Positions 9,332 to 23,100 of a stretch of 64,000 bases of DNA are shown here, piece by piece. Below the pieces are notes generated by a model that was given only the letters and a program-made list of their open reading frames with translations, was not told the origin of the DNA and made no database searches. The stretch spans positions 22,707 through 86,706 of the forward strand of contig JH720321.1 of assembly GCA_000231825.2 (NCBI GenBank), read 5' to 3'. Each line of letters begins with the position of its first letter. The stretch's first letter is position 1. Both the position numbers and the translations under genes were made by a program. The DNA comes from Tetrahymena elliotti 4EA (Eukaryota; Ciliophora; Oligohymenophorea; Hymenostomatida; Tetrahymenidae).

Positions 9332-12300
9332 ATGAGCACCAAAAAAAATGATCCTAATAGCAAAGCTCAAGATATACAGTTAGAATATTAAAACTAAAGT
9401 AGCTCACCTATTGCAAAATTAGAACTAGAAAAAAGTTCTTTGATTTAAAATTAAACCTTGCTAAATAAATAATATAAAAGAGTCCTTGACATTTAAACGA
9501 ACATAAAATCTTCTAGCTTTGACAACTCAAATATTCTTGAAATAGTGAATTAAAATTGTATTGATAAATCCTCAAAATTAATCACTAGAAAAAGCAGCTA
9601 ATACAATTTAGAAAGCTGCAAAAACAGTTAAAATTTTGATAATAATTTATATTCTTTGGCAACTCAATTTCTCTTACTTCAAAAAATATTCAAAATCCCA
9701 AGAAAAATCATACAAAAACCTTTAAGAAATCTCAATTTTAAAAAAAAATATTCAAAAGAAAGGCAACCTGTTTTGATGAAATTAAAAAAAGTAGTTTATT
9801 ACTTGTCAGATAAGAGTTTCCTTTATAAATGATCTTAGAGAGTATACATTTAGGAGTGCTTTGCTATGATGTAAATTTAATTATATTCAAAAAATATATG
9901 AAAAAATAAATGAATGAATTAATTAATTATTTTTATTTTATTAACTTAGTTTATCAGTAAAAGTGTCACTTATGTAAACAAGTAGAACTAAGAAATTTTT
10001 AATGAGAAAGACAGCAATGAAATATTAAATATTATGAAAACTTTCAGAAATTATATGTAAACTAACCCAAAAGAATTAGTTAATAAATTTTAAACAATGA
10101 GAAATCTTGACTTAGTCTCTAATGATCTATTTTAGGATCTACCTTGTGTATCATAGCGTCCAAAATCAAATACTGATCAATAATCCCAAAGCATTAGATT
10201 TAATAATTCATCTTATAATCTGCAAAATCTAGCATCTATTGTAAATAATGGTACCTTAGATTAAGGTGAAATTTTAGATTTAAATTCAAGTATTGCTAAA
10301 AATATATGTTCATAACTTCTAAACTAGGGTAAAAAATAAAAATTTTGATTCATTTTATAGTAATCATTTTATTATGAAAAAAAGCAGAAGGATAGATTAA
10401 GATGTCTTTCTACTCTAATTAGTACCTTTTAAATCTTAAATTGATGAAATTGTTCAAATTGTCAAAAATAAAACCGTGAAAGAGCAAGACTTAAAAGCCT
10501 TAAAAATAAAATTTTTAGCTGCTCCAAAAAATATTTCAATGAATAAAATTCGAAATGCAAAAGGTTCATAATTTAATTTAACCCAAACATAATAAAAAGA
10601 CAAAATTATCTAAATTACTATGATCCCTATTGTAGTTAAAAAAATATGGTAAATTCTATTTATAATAGAAGATGTTACCCATTTTAATTAAATCAAAGTA
10701 TTAGAATCATTAAATAAAAATAAATCATTAATGCTTTCATAAGTCTCTCACGAAATAAGAAATCCGATCAGCTAGCTGCATAATCGCTATGCTTGAGGAA
10801 ATATAATCAGTAATTTCTCATTTCATCAAAATCTTAATATTTTATCAACCAATCAATAAAGTTTTATTTTGCTAATAACACTTTTTGTAAAATTATTGTT
10901 TCAATAACTTATTTAATTATTGATTTTGAAGAATTGGTTTTTAATTTAAAATTAAGTATTTGAGAAATCAAATATGATCAAAATAAATCTAAATTAAAAA
11001 TTAAAAATATTCAAGATTTTTTGTTTATCATATTTTAATTTAACTTTAAATTAAATTCATAGTTTAGTATTCAATTTAAATTTATTTAATGAATTGTTAA
11101 TTTTTTTAAATTCTTAAAAAATCCAAAAATATTTAATACAATAATGAGAATAAAATATTTTATTTTGATAATAAAGTTTTTAAAAATCTAAAAATAAATT
11201 TTCAAAAATAATTTATTTTATTAAATAAAATAAATAATATTTCTAAAGACTGTTAAAATCAAATTTATGATTGCACAGAATCAGCTTTATAAAGTAGTAA
11301 ACTGTTTCTTAATTTATTAAATGACTTATTGGATATGTCTCAGATAAAAGCAGGAAAATTTAAATTAGTGCTTGAATAATTTAATTTATGTGAAGTACTT
11401 TATGAAATTCAACAAATGATGCAACCTCTTGCTAAAAACAATAAAATAAATTATCTGTTTAAATAGAAGAAACAATTCAAAGTAAGGCTGTTAATTTTTG
11501 TTCAGATAAATATAGAATCAGGTAGATATTAATCAATTTAATCAGTAATTCTATTAAGTATACGAATGATGGTAACATTTATATCGCTCTTGCCCAAGAA
11601 AAGCTAGATGATCATTTTTTTAGAATCTCAGTAAAAGATGAAGGAGTAGGAATCAAATAAGAATTTAGGCAGAGACTATTTTAGGCATTTGGAAAACTAG
11701 ATGATATAGAAACACAAACTAAAAATAACCCTCAAGGAGTAGGACTAGGATTAATGATAAGCAATACAATTGCTAAAAATTTGAAACCTCCTCAATAAAT
11801 TTTAAGTCAAAACACAATTTTTTAACCAAAAAACAGCACATTAAATATTCTTCGATCTCAAATTACTCTTACTTAACAATAACAGCAATAGTAACAATAG
11901 TAAATATAATCATCATCTCATAGCTACCGTTCAGTGGAAATAAAATAGAAATTAGAGATAGTAAGTAGACTATATTTCCTTCTTATTCCTCTTCTTTATC
12001 TAATGAAGAAGGATTAATTTTGAATGAAGAATTATAAAATGGAACAGAATTTTACTTTATTGTTTACAACTTTCAATAAAATGAGATAAAATAATAAGAC
12101 CCTCCTACACAATTTAATAAAGGCATAGGTGCACATCATAAGAGAGCTTCTATTTTCTCATAAATAGAAAATATTTAGTCAGAGCAGCTCCTAATCCATA
12201 TAAAAAAGATTCTTATAAAAATCTATCTGTCAATATTAGTCACTAATTTATTTAAGAGATAAGCTAAACTGCAATTGAAAGTGATCCAGATTCCATTGAT

Positions 12301-13095
12301 GATAAACCTCAAAGCTAATATGAAAATTCAGAAAAATTTTAAAACAACTTAAAATAATTAACAGAAGCCAGTTATTAAAATGATGAAGTTTCTAATCAAA
12401 CTAATAAAAGGAATTCTTTATTGGTTTCAGATAGTTAAAAATACAAAGTTAATTTGCTTGTTTAAGATAAGTTATCCTAAATTCATAAGTCAGATGCCAA
12501 TAATATTAGCCAAAAATCTAAAAAAAAATAAAGTTTTTCATATAAATAAATTACTTAAGGTATGTAAGACATTATTAAGAAGAGTTCAATGAGAAAAAAG
12601 TAATATAATACCTTTGTTGATACAGAAATTAACATTTTGATAGTAGATGATGATTAATTTAGTTCTCTTGCTTTGAAAATAAAAATTGCATCTGCTTTTA
12701 AACAGTTCAATAAAAATTTAGCTCTTTGTTTTACAACTGTTTATTCTGGAGCAGAGTGTATCAAAGAATTAATTAAGACCTAAAAATTTTATTCCTTCCT
12801 TTTTGATGCCTAAACGCCAGTAATGGATGGATATGAGTCAATAAGATAAATAGATTAACTTAATTTAAGAAATGCTTAACTATTAGATAAAGAAACTTCA
12901 GAATAGTCAGTATTTAACTAACTACAAATCATTATGTGTTCTGGATAAGCTAAACTCTCTATTTATAGAATCAAATATTACTTGTAAAAACAGGTTGAAC
13001 ATAATTAAATTATTGACATTATTTAGAGTATATTTATAGAAAATCATCTTGAATTACCATATGAAGTCTAAAAAAACGATCAGACAAAGTGTTGA
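9332..13095 (+). pseudogene. Hybrid histidine kinase, disrupted by several frame changes
   Basis: The order of landmarks is that of a hybrid sensor kinase. An N-terminal region opens with MSTKKNDPNSK. The HisKA H-box SQVSHEIRNPIS has its His codon at 10749-10751. The X-box is NDLLDMSQIKAGKFKL near 11320, and the N-box ILINLISNSIKYT near 11520-11560. Then come G1 VKDEGVGI, F-box LFQAFGKLDD and G2 GVGLGLMISN (about 11640-11770), and a C-terminal receiver with ILIVDDDQF near 12640 and a phosphoacceptor Asp in FDAQTPVMDGYE (GAT at 12805-12807). One likely intron is 9871-9949. The blocks lie in different frames, with shifts needed near 9650, around the putative intron at 10332-10362, at 10770-10777, near 11450, between 11940 and 12010, and near 12175. 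At 10770-10777 a duplicated AGCT leads to a TGA at 10794. Without a working H-to-N frame it cannot make a kinase. Sequencing indels are the alternative. Confidence 0.72.
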
Positions 13096-13345
13096 AGTTA
13101 AAAAGTAGTAATTTCATCTCTCAATTTCGAAAATTCTATATTTTAAAATGAAAAATGTTTGTTTTTTCTTTATTTAAGTTTTTTTATTTAGAATAAAGAA
13201 TTAATAGTGTGAAAAAAGAATTTATTAAACAAAAATTCAATTTTTTAAAAATTAAATAAAATTTTCAGTTTAATTTAATATTATTACCCTAAATTTATGC
13301 AGTTTTTTCCATTTAAACTACACCTATTTTTTAGGTGCCTCTTAA
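13096..13345. other. short spacer
   Basis: AT-rich, with poly-T and poly-A runs after the kinase stop. A possible splice acceptor (TATTTTTTAG, ending at 13334) precedes the small frame listed next. Confidence 0.3.
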
Positions 13346-13516
13346 ATGAATTAGTATTCTGGAGCCTTTTAAATGTTTTAATGTAGTGTATCTTTAAATG
13401 ATTTTATGGGAAGTGTTGTTTAAATAAAATAGAGATAGATGTCATTTAAATAAATTAAGGGGTAAACTAGTTTAAATAATTTAGAGCAAAGTGTAGGTGG
13501 AGTATGCCTTGGCTGA
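13346..13516 (+). CDS. small unidentified ORF (56 residues) or exon
   Basis: An ATG at 13346 opens a frame with real-gene texture (several TAA/TAG as Gln, Gly/Ser/Val content, fewer poly-A runs) and ends in TGA at 13514-13516. The peptide has a loosely repeated Q-M motif (GAFQMF, RQMSFKQ) and ends SVGGVCLG. The frame stays open upstream to a TTTTTTAG that could be an acceptor, so this may be a last exon. No family is recognised. The locally raised GC could also mark a non-coding RNA. Confidence 0.3.
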
Positions 13517-13844
13517 TATTCCCTACTATTTTATAAAAACATAATCTTTCAAATTTATTTTTCAAAAGTATTTTTTTCTTCTTATTTTTTTTCAAATTTA
13601 AAATATTTAATAATAAAAATTAGAATAAAAAGACAAATTATATAATAATAATTTTTTATTTTTGTTTTAGGATCAAAAAGCTTTTACATATTATATTAGT
13701 TTTACTTTGCTATTTAGCGTAAGAATATAAATAATTTAAAAAAAATAAACTTTTGTTCAAAAATTCATGATAAAATAGTTTTTTAAGATAAATTTTAGAA
13801 TTAATAAGACTTCAAAACAAATAAAAAGTAAGAACAGTTTAAAT

Positions 13845-16628
13845 TCACAAAAATCCTTTAATTCTGTTTACTTCGTCATCGCGGCTTTTATGCTAATATT
13901 CACTGCTTTCAGAAGTATATTTATCGATAAAAAACATAATTTCATTTTAATATTTTTTTATTTTAAAATTTACTTCTAAATTTGCCTAAATCATTTATTA
14001 TTATTATTAGTTTGGTTGCTGAGGTACTTATTAATTTTACTACTCTAAAAATTCTTTTTATTCAAAATATTTTATTAATAAATAATAATTCACTTTTTTG
14101 TCAAAACCAATTGTTTAGCTTAATTGGTTTAGTTTTTCCAAAACTTCATTTGCTTTACATTCTTAAATTAGTTTCTCTAAAGACTAAATTGGAAAATTTT
14201 CTACAATAATTTATTAATTATCAACCTTTATACTCTCAATATCAAAGTTTTAGTCAAATATTTTAATAAAATCAACAAGGGCGTCCATTTTTTACTCTAA
14301 ATTTGTGTCTGAGTGTTTTTGTTTTTAGAATTTAGTTTTGAACCACCTTATTGAATTTTTTGCTTCTGTAAATTCATTTTTCAAAATTCTTATCAAACAG
14401 ATATTTAATTGTGCTATTTCTTATATTTCTTATAGTTTTTTTACATAAGATTTGTATTTTTTTTGATTAATATCATCACAAGCTATTATTAAACTTTAAG
14501 ATTCATTTATTAAATTTCCCTTAACAAATGGATTGAAACTATTAAGATTTTATAAAAATATTTCACTAAAAAAGTCAAAAAAACTTTTTTTTTAAATTTT
14601 TAATTTTTAGTTAAATATTAATTTTTATATTTCAAAATCAATTTAATTGGCATATTCAAACAATTTTTTACTGTACAAAACTTCTTCATTTATTGTTAAA
14701 TATATTTCCTTTTATTTGGTATAGTATTATTTATCAAAATATTCTTTACATTAAAGTACTGCCTCTCCTATAATTAATAATAAATGAGCTATTGCATCAG
14801 GTCTAAAACCACTTTCTTTAAGTATATCAATTAACTTATCATAATCTCTAATTTGAAGAATTTCACCCTCTGTTATTTTAATCAATTATTATTTTTTATC
14901 ATTAAAGGGTTTTTATAGTTCTTACAAAAATGTATAATACTCTTATTCTTTATAAAGTTTTAAAGCTTTTTAATAAATATGATTCAATTTTTCCTTTTAT
15001 TATTTTATTTATTTTTATTTATATAAATCGCGAACAATTTAAATTATATTTTATATTCTCTCCTGTAAGAATTAGGGAATGAATGCTAAACCAACTAGAA
15101 AACTAATAGAATTAACCACCAAGGACTTAATTTGATTTTTTTTTATCAAATTATCAAACTCTTTCTATCTTTATAAATCATATTCATTAGAATTTTCATA
15201 TCTGACCATTAACACTTATTTAATAGACTCAAAATTAATTGATTAATAAAATTAATTGTCAATTATTTAGTTAATATTTTCTATTTCATAATTATGAGAT
15301 TAATTTTACCACACTTATAATTGGTTAATATTAGTTTAATTTTCTGATTATTAATTACACTATCTACTTTTACCATTAGCTTTATTTAAAACTTTTATTG
15401 TGTCATCAAATAATTATTGTCTGTTTTAAATATTTTTATGCTTTTCAAGAGAATATAATGACCCAATAACATACAATTAAGCTAATGCATAATTTTCCAT
15501 GAGGTAAAAGCATAATGAAATGTTATTTCTGATTATTATAGATTTATCAAATTATTTGGATTTATCAGCCATCTACATAGCTTTTCTGTAATATTAGTAA
15601 GATTATTTTGCTGAAATTATTTTGGATTTTTGGATATGTTTATTATCCTCTTGTGTATCTTTCCTATAATTCTAATTTAATTTTTAACACCTATTTGCTT
15701 CATTAAAATATTTTTAGGCTTAAATTAGTAAATTTTCAATATTTTAATCTGGTATTCTTTTTTTTATTTCTAATTCAATTTATTCATAAAAAATTTTATT
15801 TTTATCAAATAAATTTCTCATAATTTGTTTAACTTAATGTTCTTATTCATCTTAGTAGAAATATTACTAATATTTATCAGGATGAAATATTTTTGTTATA
15901 CTTGAAAATTTTATTTTTGCATCTTCAATATCAATTATATTTTTTCCATAGTATTTTTACATAAAATAAGGATCTCTATTGATATTTAATAAGAATGAAA
16001 AGTTTAAAAAATTTATGATTTTTTCAAGTCTTAAATCTATTATTCTTAAAGTTTCTAAATCTTCAATTACTTAGGATTTTTTCTGATCGTTTTTTTATTA
16101 TTGTTCTTCATTTTAGGCAAATGAGCATATAAAAAGTTAAAGATATTATTTTGTTTCATCAAATATTTTATTATTTTTCATAAATTCAATTATTGTAAAT
16201 GGCTCATTGATATCAATTAACTATTAAAAAATTTATGATAAACTTAAAATATCATTTTTATTTAATGATTTTAAACTATTTATAAGATTAATTATTTCAT
16301 TTACACCCTCATTAAATTGATTATTGTTATTATTATTATTCTTTTAATTAACCTTAATAGAATATTCTAAATACTTTTCTGAGTAAAGATTCTGCTAATT
16401 TTCATACTATTTTTTTTATTTATCATTGAGTTAGGCCTTCGATAAGTATTTTTCTGCAATCAGATACTTGTAATAAGAAAATGCATCTACATCTTCTAGT
16501 TCAATAATTGGTAATAGGCTATTAAGAGATGCCTAAATCTTTAGTAAATTATCTTAAGATTAATCCTAAAGAGCTTTATCTAGCTATTCGATTTCTTTTT
16601 CGATATCAATATAAGTATTGTTTTCCAT
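13845..16628 (-). CDS. Large protein with an internal J-like (HPD) motif
   Basis: One uninterrupted frame of 927 residues from the ATG at 16626-16628 to the TGA at 13845-13847. The protein is helix-rich, with many Gln and Asn. Around residue 230-275 a segment resembles a divergent J domain: DAKIKFSSITKIFHPDKYQQ (HPD at 249-251) followed by a helix III-like KQIMRNLFDKNKIFYEQIE. The YxxLxV helix I of a classical J domain is not evident. Downstream, YFNEANRCQKL, YYRKAMQMADKSKQFDKS and NNISLCFYLMENYALA look like TPR-type helical hairpins. A J-like plus TPR combination would fit a co-chaperone, but this is inference. An NNNNNN run is near residue 95 and a Q-run is near the C-terminus. No intron is needed; an apparent stop near 14576 disappears when the frame is followed correctly. 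Confidence 0.75.
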
Positions 16629-19600
16629 TTGAATATCTTTACTTAAAAAGTACAAAGTAAATGTATTGACTGCTCTTACTATTTTTAGGTTATATTTTTA
16701 TGAATTTTTTTTAATTTTAATTTAAATATTTTTTACAAGCTTTACTGAAAGCTCTGAATTTAAAGTAAAAAATTATGGTTTTATGGATATCAATATTTTA
16801 TAAAATAGAAAGTACAACAAGAAGTATTGTTAAACTTCTATTAACATTCTAAAGAAGAAATAAAATAGTTATTTTTATAATTATCTTTTTTTTAATTCAA
16901 GAATAAACCACTCATTTAGTTACTTAATAATTTCAGAAATAATTAATTAAATCCAAAATTTAGTTGTTCTTACCCTATTAATTTGATGTCCAAAATTAAA
17001 ATATTTCTTCTTAGCATATGAAAATTAATATTTTTTCACAGCTTTTTAAATTAATTGAAATCATCAAACAACTATGCTAGTAAATAAAAGGAAATTTTTT
17101 TTTTAATGTTATTTATATAAATAGACACTCTTTTTAAGAAACATTCTATTCATAAATACTCATAAATTTATTTTTTATTTACTAACAATTAATTAATTAT
17201 CTATTAATAAAAAGCTATTTCCAGATTTTTAACTTTCTTTCAAAAGATGAATAAAGTTTTATATGATTTTTTATTGGATATTTGAAAATTTTATTCTAAT
17301 AGGATATATAATTACTTTTATCTTTAAGTTGCTCATAACATTTTTCATTTTTAAAAGTTAATATGGATTACTAATAGAGTTCATTGAAAATGAAACTCAA
17401 ATGACTTCAATAGCACATTAAAAATAAATTTTAGATTTGTCTTTTTCGAATAAAAGGAAACTATTCTTTTAAATTTTCAAAGATTCAAGCACATAATGAT
17501 GCTTAGCTAATATTCTCCAAAAAGTGTAGATCATTATCTTTAACATCATAAATTTGATCTAATCTTAATAATCTGTTATAAATGACAACAATAAATTGCT
17601 ATCCTTAAAATAAAAGAAATAAAAAGAGGTGATTATAAGAATCGCTCCAAGAATAAAAAAATAAAAGTGTTTTATTTTCTTAAAAATAAAATTGTGGACC
17701 TAAATAATTTAAAAATTAAATGAAGGTGTAATTTAATTAAAAATATCGTTTTTCTATATAAATAAAATATCTATTTAATGTATATATATAAATTCTTAGC
17801 CTGAATCTTGCGAAAAAAAGCTCTATGAAGATTTATTGCCAAAAGTATTTGGTAATTTGATTTTATCAAAAAGTTATAGAATTTGAATGTATTGAAAAGA
17901 ACACTCAACTGTGCTGAATAGTATGGATTTAAAATTTCCCACAAATAATTTTATATATAACACTCTTTACGCTTTATAAACATTCCTTTTTCATATAGAA
18001 TTAGGAAGTGTTTATGGTCATTTTTTTTAATTATTGTGATTATTTGTGGATTAAATAATATTAAAAGAAATTGAAGCCATAATTTAATTAAATATATCAA
18101 TTTTCTAAATAAATGAAATATGTAAATGCATAACTAAATATTCTTGGCTAGATTGACAACTTTAAAAAGTTAGTTTTTTGATATAAATTTTGAAGTAAGA
18201 AAGAGAGTGCAATAAAAAAAGATGATAAAAAATATGGTTGTAAATTCAAGGAAAAATTTCTTAGATATTAATTTATTGAAGAAACATATTCAACTAGTCT
18301 TGAAAATCATAAATTTTTGTTCTCTCATATTTTTGTACATTTTAAAAAATATGTCTTTTATCAATTTATTATTACTTTCCTCTTAAAAATAAATTTAAAG
18401 AAGATTTCTAATATTTAATAAAGTGTTAATTTTTATTGATTTTTCCCTTTAATTATTTTGTAAGTATTTTTTAAAAAATAAGCTTGAGCGATTTGACTCA
18501 AAAATTTGGAACGATGTTTATCCCCACAAGTAAATATTAGTAGTTCAAATAAAACAAATTTTATATATTTATTATGAGGTTTATTAAGATTTTTTTCCAG
18601 ATTGATTTTATTTCTAATTTTTAATGGATAGAGTGTCAAATTTCTATTTTTTATACAAAATCAAAATCTAGGTACTTCTAAGAAGGGTTTGAGAAAAAGA
18701 AGATGATTATTGGAGTTTAGAATTTAAAAAATAATACTCTTGTACAAAAATTTTCATGCTACATTAACATTTATTTTGTAAATTTAAAGTAATTAAATCT
18801 CTATGAGCTATTAATTTTTTTAAATAAAACAATAATTAAAAAGAAAAGTAAAGTTCCTTCTTAAAAAAAATATTAAATTGAAAATTTCCTTTTTAAGTAT
18901 TTAGAAAATATAAATTGGAGGGAAACAAAAGAAATAGATATTATCATTTTTTAATTATAAAAACAAAAAAATGTTATTATTTCAATTCAAAAAAAGTACA
19001 AAATTAAATTTGTTGTGAAATACAATACTTCATATCTAATAAAATTATAATTAATATTAAGAGATATTTAAATGCTTTTTTATTTGTTTGTATAAGATGC
19101 ATAAAAAATCTTAAATGTTAAATATGATTCCCTCTAATTTAATATCAATCAATTTAAAAATGTTAAATGAATTAATGTTACATAAAACTATTATTAAAGA
19201 ACTAAATAATTTTAATTTGTTATTTGTTGATAAATATTCATTAGCAAGATATTTTTATTTCTAAAAAATTAGATAAAACTAAAATAATTTTTTTTTATTT
19301 TTAAAAAAGTCCTAAAAATCCTCTGGCTTCTTGGTTTTAGTTATAATATGATAAGAAAAGCCTAAAATTACAAAACTAAGAAAAGGGAAATACAAACTAA
19401 AACAATAATAATAATAAATTTATTCTTCATTAATATTATCAAATTAAAATTGAATCCTTTTCCAACTTTTAACAAAATAAGATTTTATTTCTTTTATGCA
19501 GTATTTTATCGAGAACAACAAAAAGTTAAACTAAATTTATTTAACTAGTTATTTTTTTATGCTTCTAATCATTAAAAAATTAATCTTAAGTTGTTTATAA

Positions 19601-20192
19601 TTTAATATTTGGAGTATTCAAAATGACCTAATTTTAAATTTATTAATTTAAATCTAAAAAAAAAGTAGTAAAATAAATTAATGAAATTAAAGAAGTCTTA
19701 AATTTATACTTAATTTAATATTTTATTTATTTTTGCTATTAAAACTATACTTTTTTTTAGAAAAATAATTAACATATAAATGGCCTCAATGATTCTTACA
19801 ATATATATAAGTTTTTATGTATGTTATAGTGGCATGTAATTTAATTTGAAAAGTTAACAGTAATGCTTTACTAATTAATGATTGATAGATTTCATATAAT
19901 TGTGATAGAAAATATATTATGATGTTTTTAATTAAGTTAGAAAAAGAATAAATATAATAAATGAATGAACGATTGTTTGGAAGAATAATTAATTGAAAGA
20001 ATTTTTTGAAAATTTAATGTAGTAAAGTGAATAGTTTAAATTCTTTAAAGGATAATAAATTAATTAAATTTCTAAGTTAGTATTAAAGGTTTTTATAGTT
20101 AAATTTTACAATTAGCAAGCATACTAACATATACAAAAATAGAATATTAACTAGGTCATTAAAACAAACTCATTTAATAAAAGATACATATT
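16629..20192. other. 3.5-kb AT-rich spacer between divergent genes
   Basis: No gene is supportable. It carries the promoters of the J-like gene (-) and the Q/N-rich gene (+). Around 17395-17640 minus-strand frames have short protein-like stretches (LLSFITDYQDQIKF; LLRLDQIYDVKDNDLHFLE) in two different frames, possibly a decayed gene. At 18433-18639 a short minus frame lacks any ATG. A diverged duplication is listed separately. Confidence 0.5.
17690..18160. repeat. diverged direct repeat, two copies about 350 bp apart
   Basis: Copy one (about 17693-17806) and copy two (about 18045-18160) share ordered blocks: GTGGACCTAAATAAT versus GTGGATTAAATAAT, TAATTTAATTAAAAATATC versus TAATTTAATTAAATATATC, and AATTCTTAGCCTGA versus ATATTCTTGGCTAGA. 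Indels separate the blocks. It is non-coding in all frames, consistent with an old local duplication. Confidence 0.45.
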
Positions 20193-23100
20193 ATGCTAGC
20201 TAATAAAAATTAAAGAGTTTCTGGATATAATCAGTCAGCTATAAATTCTTACTTACAACCATATTAGCAGCAGTATTCTTCTGCAAACCAAAATAACCTT
20301 GGTACATAATTATAATAAAAAGATAATAATAGAGGAAGCCTCTAAAAGGCCATTTCCCCAACTAGAAATTCTACTCATAAACAGTATGCGTCTTTTAAAT
20401 AGAATTCGAAAAACTAGAGTCATAATAGCTTTAAGGAAGATAATAGTGTAAATAGTAAAATAGGCACTTCTTCATCTTTACTGAAAAATGGAAATGGGAT
20501 TATAGGAGGCGGTTAATATGATTTAAATAAATCTAAAGGTGAAAATTCTTTATCACCTTGTGTAAAGACAACAAATATATAAAGAAATGGACTCATATCA
20601 CCTTAGCTAATGAAGCAATCAACTTAAAGCTTATCATATTTGATTAATAAAGGGAAGGATTCTAAATCAACAGATCCTTAAACTAGTTAAAGTTATCTAA
20701 AGGACACTCAGTAAAAACAAATACAAAAAGTGGAGCGTAGCAACATATACCAAACACCTTAATAGGTATCTAAAACAAACATTTAGAGTGGAATTAATGA
20801 AATAGGAATTTAATCATAGCAACAATATTCATAGAACTCTGCATATAGAAATAATTAAACTTCAACATCACCAAATTTGAATTATAGTCATATTGTTAAC
20901 AATAATAATCAGTAAACTCCATCAAATTATAATAAGAACATTTGTACTATCAATTTGTGCGATAAACAAGACTTATTTTAGAATATAAATTTAGTATGCA
21001 ACTAAAATAATAAGAATATAAATGATATGAATAGTAATAAGGTTGATTTTAATCATAATAACTCTTCAAGGTCTCCTTCAAATTATTAATCAAGCAATTC
21101 TAACAGCACCTAATAAAATAGCAATAAAATTATGATTCAGCCTATTTCCAAATAATCTTCTTCTGCTGTTAATACTGAAAATGGATTATTAAAATAAACA
21201 TAACAATAGCAATTACAAGCTTCAAAGAATTATTTTGGTTATTTAAGAAGTGGTTCTTAATAGTAAAACTAAAGTTCTGTCAGAAATGTTCTTTAACAAT
21301 AATAATAGTAAAGTTGTAGTTCTGATGCAAAGTTCAACTTATAATAGAAAACTAAATACATAGATTTGCAATCAACAGCCTAGTAAAAAAAATAAACCCA
21401 ACAACAACATTAAAATCCACAATAATTAACTTAGTAGTAACAAATACAGTAGATATAATCTTACTTAAATCAATCTAATAAAACAGATTAATCCTCTGTA
21501 AACCCTTTTAATAATATGTCAAATAATTCTATTCTTTTATCTAAAAGTTCTCAAAATGGATTTGGTAGTATTGTAAGCAATCCTTAATTCAATATGGTTA
21601 CAAGTAGCCAAGAAAGTGAGAAAGACCTTAATCTTAAAAAGCTAAATAATGCATTGAGTTCAAACTCTGTTACATCCAGTAAATCGAGTGTTAATGCACA
21701 CCCAATAGGTTACCTTCAAAAATAGGATTCTAATCATCTAAAGAATTAACTTTAATTAACTGAAAGCAGAAGCATTGATTAAGGTTTGATTGGAAGTGAT
21801 TCTTAGAAGAGACTCAATGTTGCCTCATCTATTAACCATGAGTAATAGTCACCAACAATAGTGCAACTTAAATGTGATTTACAATAGAAATCTTCTTCTT
21901 CTTAAAGCCCTTTTAGAGATTCTAAATAGCATCTAAATGTTTTGTAAGAGTGTGATCCAAACATAAATTAAATTTGCTTTGTTTGCAAAACTAAAAATGC
22001 AAATTATTAAATTAATTAATCAGATTTATCTAAATAGTATTATTGTTCAAAATGCGGGCCTGAACCATCAAAATTTAATTCTAATTCTTCTTACCCAATA
22101 ACAAATAACTCTATAAGCACAGGCATAGGTGGTAGTGCTGCAGAATCTTATCTATCCCCTCAAAAAATAAACATCACTTCCACACCCATAAATCTGTAAA
22201 CTATTGACCTCAGAACAGATCTCACTACCCACTCTCCAGCAACCAGCATATAAAACGAATCCACCAAAAAAGGCTAAACTGAAGTATTATAATAGCACTA
22301 ATTCTAAAATTTTGCAAACATTAAAACAACAACAACAAACTACATAAATTAAGTTATTCCTTTAGAATAAAAATCTTCTGAATTCTAAATACCCCACCAA
22401 ACTCAATACGTTAATAACAAAGTTGAATTAAAATAATTTGCAAATATCCCTTCATATACTCCCTTAAGCATTGTAAACACAAGCAATCAAGCTACTTAAA
22501 AACCATTTTAAAATGATGATTAATAAAAGCCAAATGTAAATTAATAATTTTAATAACCATAGCAATAACCAATTAACAATAATCATAATCTAAATTAACC
22601 TATTATGAATGGATACATTTAAGATAAATAAGGCAACAATAACTCATAACCTATTTCTTAAGCTCTTAGTGAATTTAAGACATAGGTAGCATAAACTTTT
22701 GATAATATTTAGACTTTAAATCATTAAGGAAGCAATTTTTCATTATAAGATGCATAAAACAACTTTTAGTAACAAATAAGCAACAACAACAATAATTAAA
22801 ATGCTATTTTTGAAAAATAAAATTAAATACAAAGTAGCCCATAATCTGGAGAAATAAATAAATTTTAATAAAATATTTATCAAATTACTGAAGGGATGGG
22901 AGAGGAAGAGAAAATAAAAAGAAAAAAATTAAATGATTTTTAGTCAAAATTATTTAGAGTAAAAAATGATTTTGATTAATTGTAAAAATAATTCTATGAA
23001 AAGAATGATTCTTTGATTTAAGAATATCACAAAAACATAGAGAGTGTTGACTATATTTAAAAGTCTCTTGTTAATGTTATTGAGGAAGTAGCATCTCGCT

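Noticed and set aside
14530..14590. Apparent stop and intron near the middle of the J-like gene
   Set aside because: Counting the A-run carefully keeps the frame open straight through, giving one 928-codon frame without splicing.
18433..18639. Stop-free minus frame with some protein-like content
   Set aside because: It has no ATG after the upstream TGA and no domain, and its composition is mostly Lys/Asn/Ile/Phe noise.
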